DNA of 51,394 bases from a virus. The position numbers and the translations under genes are program-made. The notes under the pieces are model-generated. The model was not told where the DNA came from. It was given only the letters and a program-made list of their open reading frames with translations, and searched no databases. Positions 38,421-47,390 of this stretch are shown here, piece after piece (within the stretch, counting starts at the first letter, position 1; each line of letters opens with the position of its first letter). The stretch lies in the IMG/VR virus record IMGVR_UViG_3300025087_000094, positions 1 through 51,394 of that record; one strand, written 5' to 3'.

Positions 38421-40544
38421 ATGCCAGAGCCTATCAAAATCTCGTTCATGACCGTGGGCGAGAACGAAGCCGCGCGCGCATTCGACACCGTGGAGAAGCG
38501 TGTGCGCAAGCTACAGGAAACGGAGAATAGGCTCACTCGGTCAAGGCAGACGTCTAGGCGTGTCGGTGCCGCAGTGGATACCAAGTCGGAGGAGGCTGCG
38601 GCTAGTAGGCTGAATAAGATTCGCGAGCGGTCTGCACTCATGGCTGGCAAGATAGCAGAGCAACAGGCGCGTAAGGAGATTCGAGAGGCGGAGAGAGCGG
38701 CGAAGGAGATTGCCCGCATTCAGAAGCGAGAGGCGCAGAAGACAGCGAACGAAGTAGCCTCGATAAAGAAGCGTTCGGATAAGCAGATGTCACTCGTGGC
38801 TGGCGCTGGTGCGCGCGGAGTTCGCGCTGGTATCGGGTCGCTTGCAAATATCGGAGCCGGTTTAGTTGCCACGGGCGGCGGCGCTATGATTGGCAATGCT
38901 GTAATTAGCAATCTGCAGTTGCGCAGGCAAGCCGCATTGCTGGTGAACTCCAGCCGCGACGTGGACACTGGTAACGCAACACAGAGCGCCACCGGTCTAG
39001 TGTCTACTGCGCAGGGTGTGGCAGGCAAGTACGGATTTGGTGCGAACGAAGTCATGCAGAGCATGGCTAACGTGTCAGCGCGTGGCGGTGGTGCTCCGTC
39101 TCTAAAAGCATACAAGGAAGACCTTGACGATATCGCTGCTAGCGCCAAGGCGTTTGGCGTAACGATGGAGGACACTGGTTCGGTTTATGCGGCTATGATG
39201 AATGCCGGTGTCAAGCCGGGGAAAGAGGCGCGCGACCTGTTTACTGACCTAATCGCGCAGGGCAAGATGGGCGCAATTGAGATGGCGGACCTTGCCGGTG
39301 AAGCCGCGAAGCTATCGGGCAAGGCTGGCATGACGAACATCAGCGCTCGTGACCGTGTGGCGCAGTCCGTGGCATTCGCTCAGATTGCTGCCCGCGCACA
39401 GGTGTCTCCGGAAGAGTCGCGCACCGCATTATCGGACGTGATTCGGGATATGTACACTGGCGGTAGCAAGTTTGAGTCTGCTGGCACGAAGGTGTTTGAC
39501 CAGTCCGGTATGGTTGGCAATCTTGCGGACATACTGCCAACCATCATCGATACCGCTAACACGAAGGGATACGGCGGTCAAAAGGGCCTGAAGAGCATCC
39601 TTGGGAGAGGTAAATTCTCCGGCACGTCCACTGCCATCATTACCGAACTGAACAAGCTCTACATGGGGGCGGGCGGTGGTGAGGCTGGAAAGAAGCGAGT
39701 GCAGAAAGAGATTGCTACTTTCTCGGGAGCGCACTTGGCTGGCGGCGAACGCGACAAGGCGCTGGCCGAGGTCATGGGCACGGACTTGGAAAAGACCAAC
39801 GTGGCCCTAGAGCAATTCAAGACTAAGATTGGCGAACTGACACCCAAGATTGCCGAACTATTGCCCGGCATGCTGAATGTCACTAAGGCATTCGCAAACT
39901 TCGCTGTGTGGGCTGGGCAGAATCCTTGGCAGGGAGCGGGTGTTGTGCTGTCTGCTAGTATCGCCAAGGAAGTAGCCAATGCTGGGCTTGACGCTGCATT
40001 GAAGACTGGCGTTGGTAAGGCATTCGGCTCAATAGGCACAATCGCCATGGTGGCGACGGCCGTGTACCTAACTGGTCAGATGATTATTGACAAGTCGTTC
40101 GAAGAGAACGACAAGAGAATTTTCGATACCGCATCGGCGGGCAATAGTCAAGACCGCGCTAGGCAGATGCTTGCCAGGGGTAGTAAGGTGAACCCTGAGT
40201 CGGCGCTTGAACTCGCCGGACAACTAGATGTCCAATCTGCGGAAGCGTCCAAGCGCGCCGGTGCTGGCACCAGTGTGCTGAAACAGATGTTCGGCGGGTT
40301 GGCTGCGGGGTATGGCGCTGTAACTGGCAACAAGGATATCCAGGAGACAGTCCAACAGGACGTGAAACGAGAGGCGAGAACTCAGGTTGAGAATGAGGCG
40401 ACGGCTGCGTCTGCAAAGGAACTGGCCGATGCCTTGCGCGCGGCGGCTGCGGCTGCTAAGGAGTTCAATCCGGGCAGCGGCGGTCCCAACCGCTCCGGTG
40501 CTCCCGCCGCAACCTCCCCCTCCGCTCGGTCGGGTATTCAGTGA
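38421..40544 (+). CDS. Tape measure protein
   Basis: A 707-residue protein. Long coiled coil at about 20-120 (KRVRKLQETENRLTRSRQTS to RIQKREAQKTANEVASIKK), a Gly-rich hydrophobic stretch (GIGSLANIGAGLVATGGGAM), a TMP-type domain (GFGANEVMQSMANVSARGGG), a later hydrophobic segment (FGSIGTIAMVATAVYLTGQM) and a helical Ala-rich C-terminus. It sets tail length and is expelled with DNA. Confidence 0.92.
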   Translation: MPEPIKISFMTVGENEAARAFDTVEKRVRKLQETENRLTRSRQTSRRVGAAVDTKSEEAAASRLNKIRERSALMAGKIAEQQARKEIREAERAAKEIARIQKREAQKTANEVASIKKRSDKQMSLVAGAGARGVRAGIGSLANIGAGLVATGGGAMIGNAVISNLQLRRQAALLVNSSRDVDTGNATQSATGLVSTAQGVAGKYGFGANEVMQSMANVSARGGGAPSLKAYKEDLDDIAASAKAFGVTMEDTGSVYAAMMNAGVKPGKEARDLFTDLIAQGKMGAIEMADLAGEAAKLSGKAGMTNISARDRVAQSVAFAQIAARAQVSPEESRTALSDVIRDMYTGGSKFESAGTKVFDQSGMVGNLADILPTIIDTANTKGYGGQKGLKSILGRGKFSGTSTAIITELNKLYMGAGGGEAGKKRVQKEIATFSGAHLAGGERDKALAEVMGTDLEKTNVALEQFKTKIGELTPKIAELLPGMLNVTKAFANFAVWAGQNPWQGAGVVLSASIAKEVANAGLDAALKTGVGKAFGSIGTIAMVATAVYLTGQMIIDKSFEENDKRIFDTASAGNSQDRARQMLARGSKVNPESALELAGQLDVQSAEASKRAGAGTSVLKQMFGGLAAGYGAVTGNKDIQETVQQDVKREARTQVENEATAASAKELADALRAAAAAAKEFNPGSGGPNRSGAPAATSPSARSGIQ

Positions 40545-40831
40545 CCGACCCGTCCCAGCCCCGCTAGCAGCCTGGAAACGAACCCGCGCGCAGGCTGGCG
40601 ATAGCTAGTGGCAGGTTCGGTCCTGACGCCATCTAGGAGCCGTTGCGCATCGGCAAGGGCCATCTGTAGTTCGTGCGTGTCTCGCATGGGGACCAGAATA
40701 GGGTCGCGGTCGTCGCGTGGGTAGGCCATGAGATACAGTGTCGCGCCATGGTCTGAGACGTGGACAGTCACGGTTAGCCGCGTGCTGTACAGTCCGTTCA
40801 CGGACGCTACGTTTGCGTCTAGTTCGCGCAC
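40538..40831 (-). CDS. Reverse-strand cassette gene 2, unknown
   Basis: A 97-residue protein. GTG start at 40831 with GAGG upstream, overlapping the end of cassette gene 1 by 13 bp; its 3' end meets the tape-measure gene tail to tail with a 7-bp overlap. Reads NGLYSTRLTVTVHVSDHGAT, then LYLMAYPRDDRDPILVPM, a beta-rich core with a helical end. Unknown function; probably co-expressed with gene 1. Confidence 0.65.
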   Translation of the reverse strand: MRELDANVASVNGLYSTRLTVTVHVSDHGATLYLMAYPRDDRDPILVPMRDTHELQMALADAQRLLDGVRTEPATSYRQPARGFVSRLLAGLGRVGH

Positions 40832-41142
40832 GGCTGCCTCGTTTTACCCCCGTCGATAACGCGCAGGAATGGGGCCATCGTGGCCCGATACTGTTCCTTC
40901 GCTTCCTCGGTACCGGCGAACACAATGGGCCTGTCTCGCTTCGGTTTTGGAAGCGCATCCACTGCCGACTGAATCTCGGACAGTGCCGCGATTAGTTCGA
41001 CCGCGCTAGCGAACGAGACAACGACGGGAGAGCGACCGTTGGTGAACGCCGCAAGGTCCACGCACGCGGCTCCGTCGAATTCAACGCGCAGGCTAACAGA
41101 CACGTGAGAACCGCCAAGCCCCGGAATTTCGATAGTGCTCAT
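40819..41142 (-). CDS. Reverse-strand cassette gene 1, unknown
   Basis: A 107-residue protein from the ATG at 41142, six bases after a -10 box, so probably leaderless. SVSLRVEFDGAACVDLAAF and RSPVVVSFASAVELIAALSE suggest an alpha/beta fold related in layout to gene 2 (beta core followed by a helix). Opposite in strand to all surrounding late genes and independently promoted, as in prophage-expressed morons. No family recognised. Confidence 0.72.
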   Translation of the reverse strand: MSTIEIPGLGGSHVSVSLRVEFDGAACVDLAAFTNGRSPVVVSFASAVELIAALSEIQSAVDALPKPKRDRPIVFAGTEEAKEQYRATMAPFLRVIDGGKTRQPCAN

Positions 41143-41148
41143 ACGGGC

Positions 41149-41177
41149 AAGATAACCACGAGATAGCATGCCGTCAA
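41149..41177 (-). promoter_or_regulatory. Leaderless promoter of the reverse cassette
   Basis: On the minus strand: TTGACG (41177-41172), 17-bp spacer, TATCTT (41154-41149) preceded by GTGGT. The ATG follows after six bases. It overlaps the start of the divergent baseplate gene at 41168. Confidence 0.75.
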
Positions 41178-42076
41178 GTCCCTACGATATCATGTCCGGG
41201 CTCCTAGACCTTTCCTTCCGAGGGGTCAGTGTGCCGTGTCAGCTTCATACGTTGGACTTCTCGCATGCGCAAGTGGAGCATAACCAGCCTGGAGTGGACG
41301 GCGGGAACGTTGAGGACATGGCTCGCAAGTCCGCGAAGATGTCTTTCCGCGTGCCGTTCCACAACCTGATAAGCTGGCCTAAGAAGCTATATCCGGACGT
41401 GTTCCGAGACTTCTGGAATGCATGCCTAGACCGTAGCGTCGGGCCGTTCGTGCATCCTGAGTTCGGTGAATTGGATGCCAAGGTCGAGAACTTCAAGGTA
41501 ACGTTCGATCCGAATCTACGCGACGGATACGACGTAGATGTGTCGTTTATCGAGTCCACGGAAAACGGAGTCACTGTATCGGACAACCCGATTGGACCAG
41601 TCACGTCCGCGTTGGCACTCATGCAGGACTTCCTAGCAATCTCGGGGAACATCGACCCGACTCCTACGTACGATGACGGCTCCGGTGATGACCCACTAAC
41701 CGCTCTGAAGAAACTACAGGGAGCGCTACTACTTGCGCAACTCAGCGTGCAGGACAAGTTGCTTCAGGTCTCACGTGTGACCGGCGCAATCAATAGCATG
41801 CTAGACACGGTCGACTCTGCTACTAGCGCGGATGCCTGGCTTGGTCGTGATATCCTCGCCACCATCGCGGGCAACCTGCAAGACACGGCGGACAGTCTTG
41901 GTGTGACGCAATCGAAAAAGAAGATTGACTACGTGGTAGCAGCGCAGGATATCATCCCACGCGACGCCGCTTCCCGTGCGGGCATGAGTGTCGAGGCGTT
42001 CTACAAGCTCAATCCGCGCGCCGCGTCTAAGCCTATCATCGCGGCCGGTAGCGAATACTTCATCGAGGTCGGCTAG
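41168..42076 (+). CDS. Mu gpN-like tail/DNA-circularisation protein with LysM-like end
   Basis: A 302-residue protein. LSFRGVSVPCQLHTLDFSHA, then DGGNVEDMARKSAKMSFRV and WPKKLYPDVFRDFWNACLDR fit the N-terminal domain of the Mu gpN (DNA circularisation protein N) family, a baseplate/hub component. The last 45 residues (YVVAAQDIIPRDAASRAGMS to IAAGSEYFIEVG) look like a LysM repeat, which may bind the cell wall or the tube. Confidence 0.85.
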   Translation: MPSSPYDIMSGLLDLSFRGVSVPCQLHTLDFSHAQVEHNQPGVDGGNVEDMARKSAKMSFRVPFHNLISWPKKLYPDVFRDFWNACLDRSVGPFVHPEFGELDAKVENFKVTFDPNLRDGYDVDVSFIESTENGVTVSDNPIGPVTSALALMQDFLAISGNIDPTPTYDDGSGDDPLTALKKLQGALLLAQLSVQDKLLQVSRVTGAINSMLDTVDSATSADAWLGRDILATIAGNLQDTADSLGVTQSKKKIDYVVAAQDIIPRDAASRAGMSVEAFYKLNPRAASKPIIAAGSEYFIEVG

Positions 42077-43251
42077 TGGTCCTAGAGCTAGCCAAGTTCG
42101 TGCTCGAGGATGGCACCGAACTATCTGGGTGGGATTCCTACTCTATCGCATCGGACTTCCTTACCCCGACCGATGGCTGGTCTGTGCAGGTGTGCGGGCG
42201 CAACAAAATTGACCAGTTCTTGTCTCTGCTACAGCCCGATACGAAGGTGCAAGCGTGGGTTGACGGGCAGCGCGTGCTCACCGGCTTCGTGGATAGCACG
42301 TCAATCCAAAGCGACATGAGTGGCACGCGCCTGACTGTGCAAGGTCGCGACATCCTGAAGCCGCTGTGTAAGGCGAACATTCACCCGTCGTTTCGCGTCA
42401 AGGGAATCACGCTGGCCGATATGGTCGCGAAGGTCATTGACGCATACTACATGCAAGACAAGCCCGACCTGTACTACGACAACGAAGCGAACAGACAAGT
42501 CCTAGACCTGAAGCCGGGCAAGGGCAAAGACCGTAGCGCGCAGCAAAAGAAGGTAATCGACTACTGCCAAGCGCACCCGAACGAGGGCGCATTCGAGTTC
42601 GTGTCCCGCAACCTACGCCGGTTCGGACTTTGGATATGGGCTACAGCGGACGGGAACATCGTTATCGGCGGGCCCGATTACGCGCAAGAACCAAGTTACG
42701 AGATTCAACGGCACACGGACCAGACTGGCACGGGGTACATATCAGCCACGTACGGGCGGAACCTATCCAACGTCCCTACCTATCTTGAAGTGCGCGGCAA
42801 GTCTACCCAGAAAGAATGGGACAAGAAGACCGTGGCAGGCTGGGCGCAACCGTGGCTAACCCAGTATGGCGAAGTCGTTGTGAGCGGTCGAAAGCCAGAC
42901 TACGCACTATACAACCAACGTTCTAAGTGGTATATCGAGCCAGCGTACATTCAGCACGACCAAGCCGAGACATCGGAGCAGGCGCAGGACTTTGCGTTCC
43001 AAGAGATGACTCGACTGCGGCAGGATGAAGAGTCGTACACGGTAACCGCGATTGGTCACAGGGACAGAGCGACTGGCAATCTGTTCGCGGTCGATACCAC
43101 GGCAAACGTAAGCGACCAATACTGCAACGTGGAAAAGAAGATGTGGGTATCGTCCCGCACATTCCGCGGCTCGGTGGATGGCGGTACCACGACTGAACTA
43201 ACGCTGCAACCGCTGTATTCGATTCAACTCTCGGACATCGACGTGCCCTAA
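42076..43251 (+). CDS. Baseplate hub protein, Mu gpP-like
   Basis: A 391-residue protein with a GTG start overlapping the previous TAG by one base. TVQGRDILKPLCKANIHPSF, FEFVSRNLRRFGLWIWATAD and GNIVIGGPDY match the gpP/gp44 hub family, structurally like T4 gp27. It forms the cup that holds the spike and starts the tube. Confidence 0.88.
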   Translation: MVLELAKFVLEDGTELSGWDSYSIASDFLTPTDGWSVQVCGRNKIDQFLSLLQPDTKVQAWVDGQRVLTGFVDSTSIQSDMSGTRLTVQGRDILKPLCKANIHPSFRVKGITLADMVAKVIDAYYMQDKPDLYYDNEANRQVLDLKPGKGKDRSAQQKKVIDYCQAHPNEGAFEFVSRNLRRFGLWIWATADGNIVIGGPDYAQEPSYEIQRHTDQTGTGYISATYGRNLSNVPTYLEVRGKSTQKEWDKKTVAGWAQPWLTQYGEVVVSGRKPDYALYNQRSKWYIEPAYIQHDQAETSEQAQDFAFQEMTRLRQDEESYTVTAIGHRDRATGNLFAVDTTANVSDQYCNVEKKMWVSSRTFRGSVDGGTTTELTLQPLYSIQLSDIDVP

Positions 43252-43255
43252 GCAC

Positions 43256-43897
43256 ATGAGCGCCTATGACCTCGCCGGACTAGTTGACATTCTGCCAGTC
43301 AAGCGAAGCGACTTGATTGGCGACAATCAGTCCACGATTGGCGTATTCCTGTCCGAGCCCGAGCGCAGTCCAGATGACCCTATCAAGCCGGACTCCGACG
43401 AGAGCGCGCCTATCGATTGGTGGCAGCACTACGGGTTCCTGTCGCGCCCACCGGCCAACGCGGAAGTGCTAGCGCTGCGCGTTGGCGCTCAGGTGTTCGG
43501 AATCGCATCGCGCGCGTTGGCTAGCGTGGCAGCGTTCGGAAAGATGGGCGAGGGCGATGTTGCCCTGTACTCGATTGGCGGGAACCTGATTCGGTTACAG
43601 GCTAACGGGGCTATCAACGTGCTTGTCCCAACGAAGAACGGAAAGCAACTAGTCGTGCGTCTAGACCCTAAAGGCGCTGGCGAAATCAAGATAGTCAACG
43701 GCGCTGGGATGGCAATCGAGTTCTCCGAAGAGAATGGACTAGTGGTCAACGCTGGGCAGAAGGACGTAACGTTCGCCTGCCGCAACTTCCAAGTGATTGG
43801 CGCGGCTACGAACTTGAACACGGCATCGGTGAAACTCGGGGTGAGTGGAGCTAAGCCATTGGTCGGAACGGCAGCTAGCCCACAGGTATTCGGTTGA
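43256..43897 (+). CDS. Baseplate spike protein, Mu gp45-like
   Basis: A 213-residue protein. An OB-like N-terminal region (DWWQHYGFLSRPPANAEVLA) is followed by repeated short beta strands (GEIKIVNGAGMAIEFSEENG, DVTFACRNFQVIGAA), as in trimeric beta-helical spikes of the gp45 family. It would be the membrane-piercing tip. Confidence 0.8.
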   Translation: MSAYDLAGLVDILPVKRSDLIGDNQSTIGVFLSEPERSPDDPIKPDSDESAPIDWWQHYGFLSRPPANAEVLALRVGAQVFGIASRALASVAAFGKMGEGDVALYSIGGNLIRLQANGAINVLVPTKNGKQLVVRLDPKGAGEIKIVNGAGMAIEFSEENGLVVNAGQKDVTFACRNFQVIGAATNLNTASVKLGVSGAKPLVGTAASPQVFG

Positions 43898-44205
43898 GCC
43901 TATGCAAGTTCGCATTCCCCTTTGCCATCCGTCTGCCGTCTCTGAATATCAGTCTGCCCGCACTCAAACTTCCGTCGTTTTCACTGGAGATACCGGAACT
44001 CAATATCAGCATTCATATCTCGATACCACTCCCGAGCCTTTCAATCGAGTTGCCGGTACTCAAACTCCCGTGGTTCTCGCTGAAGATTCCGGAGTTGAAC
44101 ATCGATATCTCAATCAGCATCCCGCTGCCATCGTTGGCAATCTCGCTTCCCACGCTGAAACTGCCGTGGATATCTCTACCACCTTGCCCGCTCGACGCCC
44201 TGTGA
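43894..44205 (+). CDS. Hydrophobic Leu/Pro/Ser-repeat protein
   Basis: A 103-residue protein; TTG start overlapping the spike stop. Three related blocks (SISIPLPSLAISLPTLKLPW and earlier versions) give alternating hydrophobic strands broken by prolines, ending PPCPLDAL. Similar short repeat proteins lie after the spike gene in other Mu-like phages (from memory). Role unknown; perhaps spike tip or a membrane-active component. Confidence 0.65.
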   Translation: MSLCKFAFPFAIRLPSLNISLPALKLPSFSLEIPELNISIHISIPLPSLSIELPVLKLPWFSLKIPELNIDISISIPLPSLAISLPTLKLPWISLPPCPLDAL

Positions 44206-44211
44206 GATGAC

Positions 44212-44682
44212 ATGACTACTGGCGCAGGATTCGAACCACTAGGAACTTCGCCTGCCGGAATCGGAGAACCTATCATCTCCGCCGCGCTGGTCATTACCGG
44301 ATACCAACGCAGTACGCTAGGCACTGTTTCCAGCGTGCTAATCAATGGCCTTACGAAGGACTACGAGTACGACTCCGCTGGTAACGAGGAGGGCATGGGC
44401 GACACAAGGCAGCGAGTATACATGCTAATGGCCGAAGAGTTTGGTTCGCGCCAGTGCTCGCCTAAGAGCGGATTCTCTCGCCCGCCCACGATTGGCGGAA
44501 ACTTCCGCCAGGATATCGAAACACGAGCACGCGCCGCATTGGCTCCGGTGCTATCCGATGGCTCTGTAAGACTGGACCGAGTAGACACTGAATCCGCAGC
44601 AAACTCGGGGCTGGCTTACATCGTTTGGACGAACCTGCGCACGGGCGTTCAGGACCGTGTATCTGCACCCCTGAGGCAATAG
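44212..44682 (+). CDS. Baseplate wedge protein, Mu gp46 / gp25-like
   Basis: A 156-residue protein. Key section: MGDTRQRVYMLMAEEFGSRQ, then FRQDIETRARAALAPVLSDG and VRLDRVDTES, the arrangement of gp46/GPW_gp25 wedge proteins, which carry a lysozyme-like inactive fold. An N-terminal extension of about 55 residues is unusual. It lies directly before the J-like gene as expected. Confidence 0.75.
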   Translation: MTTGAGFEPLGTSPAGIGEPIISAALVITGYQRSTLGTVSSVLINGLTKDYEYDSAGNEEGMGDTRQRVYMLMAEEFGSRQCSPKSGFSRPPTIGGNFRQDIETRARAALAPVLSDGSVRLDRVDTESAANSGLAYIVWTNLRTGVQDRVSAPLRQ

Positions 44683-44695
44683 TCGAGGCAATAGG

Positions 44696-46186
44696 ATGAC
44701 CATCACACGAGTCGTGCTACCATCGCTCGCGGACCTTCGCGGGAAGATTCTAAACGACATTCGACGGCTCAAGATTCGTGCGGGTGTGGCGCGTCCTAAC
44801 ATCGCTCCCGGTAGCGAGTCATACGTAAAGGCCGAAGCCGTTGGTGCTACTGCATTGGAGATTCATGCGAAGGTCGGTGCGCTTCAAGATGCGACGATGC
44901 CTGACTCAGCGGAAGCCGACGACCTGGAAAGACTCGCGTCTGTTTGGAAGGGAATCTCTAAGCGCTCGGGGGCAGGTGCGACAGGTAACGTAAAGGTCCA
45001 GTGCACTGGCTCTGTTACGTATCTGTCTGGCTCGGAAGGCACTACGCCAGACGGTCTTAGGTACACGGTAGTGGCTAACACTGTCGCAACGAACGGCTCT
45101 CTTGTGGCCGTGCGTGGTAAGGACGTTGGGAAGCGCACGAACAAGGACTACGGGACGGCGTTCACCTGGACGTCTCCCCCGTCCGGTTCTGCCGTTGCCG
45201 CTACCGTCGACCTTGGTGGACTCACGGGAGGCACTGACCCGGACACGGATGCAACGCTGCGCGCTCGACTTCAGGACGCACTACGGCACCCCGCCGCGGC
45301 TGGCTCATGGGCGCACTATGCGCAGTGGGCGGAGGAATCTGGCGCTGGTGTAGAAAAGGCGTTTGTGTACCCGGCTGCACAGGGGCCGGCTACCGTGCAC
45401 GTTGCCCTCACGCGCGAGGCAATCGCGGACACGTACTACACACGAGAATTGACCGCTGCGGCTATCAATGTGGCCGCGCTCGCCATGGTGGGGCAGTCAC
45501 CGGAGCACGTTGACCTGACGACGACGACGGTAGCAGACGTGGACACCACGCTTGTGCTCAAGTTGTCCCTGCCGTTGCACAAGATTGACGGAGGTCCTGG
45601 AGGCGGGTGGAAGGACGCGCTGTCGGTACGCTGGCCCTCGGTTGGGACTACCCCATACGCGACCTACCTAGCAGCGACACCGTCTGTTGCTAACATACTG
45701 CGCATCACCGGATACACCGCGCCGGTTGCGAACGCGCAGATTGCCGTATGGTCGAATAGCCGCAAGAAGTTCGTGCACGGGAAGATAAAGTCTAGCACGC
45801 TCGTGTCCGGAACCACGTATGACGTGACGCTGTTTGCTGCGGTGGATATCTCAATCCTAGCGTCCGGCGATTACGTGTCACCCGACGCCGAGAAGTTGGA
45901 CGATTATGGTAAGACCGTGGCAGAAACATTCGCGGCACTTGGTCCGGGAGAACTTACGACGAATGCAACCATACTCCCTCGCGCATACCGTCGTCCGCGC
46001 ACGTTTGAGTCCTGGCCTGCGCAGTATACGAGCCGAGATTTGGGTGCACTGTCTAACGCACACCCCGAAGTGGCACACTGCTCTGTTGCCAACACGACGC
46101 TGCCAATCACGCCAGCCGTTGCCACGCTCGTAACTGACCCTCCGAACGTGCTTGTGATTGGCAAGTTCGCAGTATACCCGCTCTGA
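44696..46186 (+). CDS. Baseplate J-like protein (Mu gp47-like)
   Basis: A 496-residue protein. PGSESYVKAEAVGATALEIH, SAEADDLERLASVWKGISKR, GGTDPDTDATLRARLQDALR, ESGAGVEKAFVYPAAQGPAT and NVAALAMVGQSPEHVDLTTT follow the baseplate J family step by step. It links wedges around the hub and triggers sheath contraction. Confidence 0.93.
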   Translation: MTITRVVLPSLADLRGKILNDIRRLKIRAGVARPNIAPGSESYVKAEAVGATALEIHAKVGALQDATMPDSAEADDLERLASVWKGISKRSGAGATGNVKVQCTGSVTYLSGSEGTTPDGLRYTVVANTVATNGSLVAVRGKDVGKRTNKDYGTAFTWTSPPSGSAVAATVDLGGLTGGTDPDTDATLRARLQDALRHPAAAGSWAHYAQWAEESGAGVEKAFVYPAAQGPATVHVALTREAIADTYYTRELTAAAINVAALAMVGQSPEHVDLTTTTVADVDTTLVLKLSLPLHKIDGGPGGGWKDALSVRWPSVGTTPYATYLAATPSVANILRITGYTAPVANAQIAVWSNSRKKFVHGKIKSSTLVSGTTYDVTLFAAVDISILASGDYVSPDAEKLDDYGKTVAETFAALGPGELTTNATILPRAYRRPRTFESWPAQYTSRDLGALSNAHPEVAHCSVANTTLPITPAVATLVTDPPNVLVIGKFAVYPL

Positions 46187-46204
46187 GAATAGCTCGAGGA
46201 AACT

Positions 46205-46693
46205 ATGGGACTACCTACCACGCTTGACCCGACCGCGGACTTCGGGCTGCCGTATACCGATTATGCTCCGCAGGCTAATCCTGAAACGGACCTACTTGCG
46301 GAGAAGTACGAGAACCTGTGTATCGCAGTCGCGGCCATGACGCACACGGCACCCCGCGCGTGGGTTGTGGTATCTGGTGCGGCGGCTGCGGGGACTGGTT
46401 CTAGCATGGTTGTCGACCACGCGGCAATGTGGGGAGATACGTCCAGCGTAAGGCCTGCCGTTGTGCGTTCGGCAACGGGGGCTTACACTATCACGTGGGC
46501 ATCGTCGTATGCCGACCTAAACCCCACCACGGCCCGGCAAGTAACAGCGGCAGTATCACTGCGCACGGCCAAGTTGCAAGCACATGAGGCTGGCAAGGGA
46601 TTCGTTACCGTGAGTGGCAACGTCGCTACCGTCACGACGTATACAACGGCAGGAACAGCGTCGAACCTCAAGCACACAGTTTGGGTTTACTAA
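46205..46693 (+). CDS. Baseplate/tail structural protein, unassigned
   Basis: A 162-residue protein with CGAGGAA upstream. Beta-rich (GSSMVVDHAAMWGDTSSVRP, FVTVSGNVATVTTYTTAGTA). It sits between the J-like and gp48-like genes, where no Mu gene exists, so it may be an added wedge or fibre adaptor. Not recognised. Confidence 0.6.
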   Translation: MGLPTTLDPTADFGLPYTDYAPQANPETDLLAEKYENLCIAVAAMTHTAPRAWVVVSGAAAAGTGSSMVVDHAAMWGDTSSVRPAVVRSATGAYTITWASSYADLNPTTARQVTAAVSLRTAKLQAHEAGKGFVTVSGNVATVTTYTTAGTASNLKHTVWVY

Positions 46694-46694
46694 C

Positions 46695-47387
46695 ATGGGC
46701 TCTTTCGGTTGGAAGTCGCCATTCCCCTTGCGCCTAGGCGGAAGTGGACACGCTTCCGTCGAGAACCTGTATAACTCAATCCGAGCAAACACGGGTACAG
46801 CGCTAAGCGATGAAGAGGACACTGCTACTGTTGCAGAGGACAAGGCTTTTGCTCGCGCGCTGCACCATGCAGACATGGCGATTGAGCGATATCGTGAGCA
46901 GTCGGACCCGCGCAACTTCACGCAGATACTAGAGCGGTGGGAAGCAATCTTGGGACTCGGCGTGTCGTCGACCATGACTGACTCCGACAGGCGCTCACAA
47001 GTTGCCGCGAGACTGCTAGCAAACACGGCCGCAACATCGGAAGGTGTAAACAAGATTGCGCTTCAATCGTTCTATCCGTGGCAGGCGTGGAGCGTGCTTA
47101 CGGACCTGTCTAGCGCGGTCCTGTGCTGGCCCGGTGGTACGACGCTCACCGGCTATCCGTGGTACTCGACTATAGCCAACGTGTGTATCGAATACGTCCG
47201 TCCGGCTGCCGCAACGCAGGACGAAGTAGACACGCGCAGGTCGGCTTGCGCCGCGTCACTTGAGGAATGGTTGCCAGCATGGGCTACGTACACACTGAGC
47301 GAGACGCAATCCGCGGGGGCGCATGCGCTATCGTTTGGATTCTACCTTGACCAGCCGAATCTTGATGTTTCGGCGTTTGGAGTGTAA
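46695..47387 (+). CDS. Baseplate protein, Mu gp48-like (DUF2313)
   Basis: A 230-residue protein starting 4 bases after the previous stop codon. YREQSDPRNFTQILERWEAI, LGLGVSSTMTDSDRRSQVAA and CIEYVRPAAATQDEVDTRRS resemble DUF2313 proteins encoded after the J-like gene. In Mu this position precedes the fibres. Confidence 0.75.
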   Translation: MGSFGWKSPFPLRLGGSGHASVENLYNSIRANTGTALSDEEDTATVAEDKAFARALHHADMAIERYREQSDPRNFTQILERWEAILGLGVSSTMTDSDRRSQVAARLLANTAATSEGVNKIALQSFYPWQAWSVLTDLSSAVLCWPGGTTLTGYPWYSTIANVCIEYVRPAAATQDEVDTRRSACAASLEEWLPAWATYTLSETQSAGAHALSFGFYLDQPNLDVSAFGV

Positions 47388-47390
47388 CAG

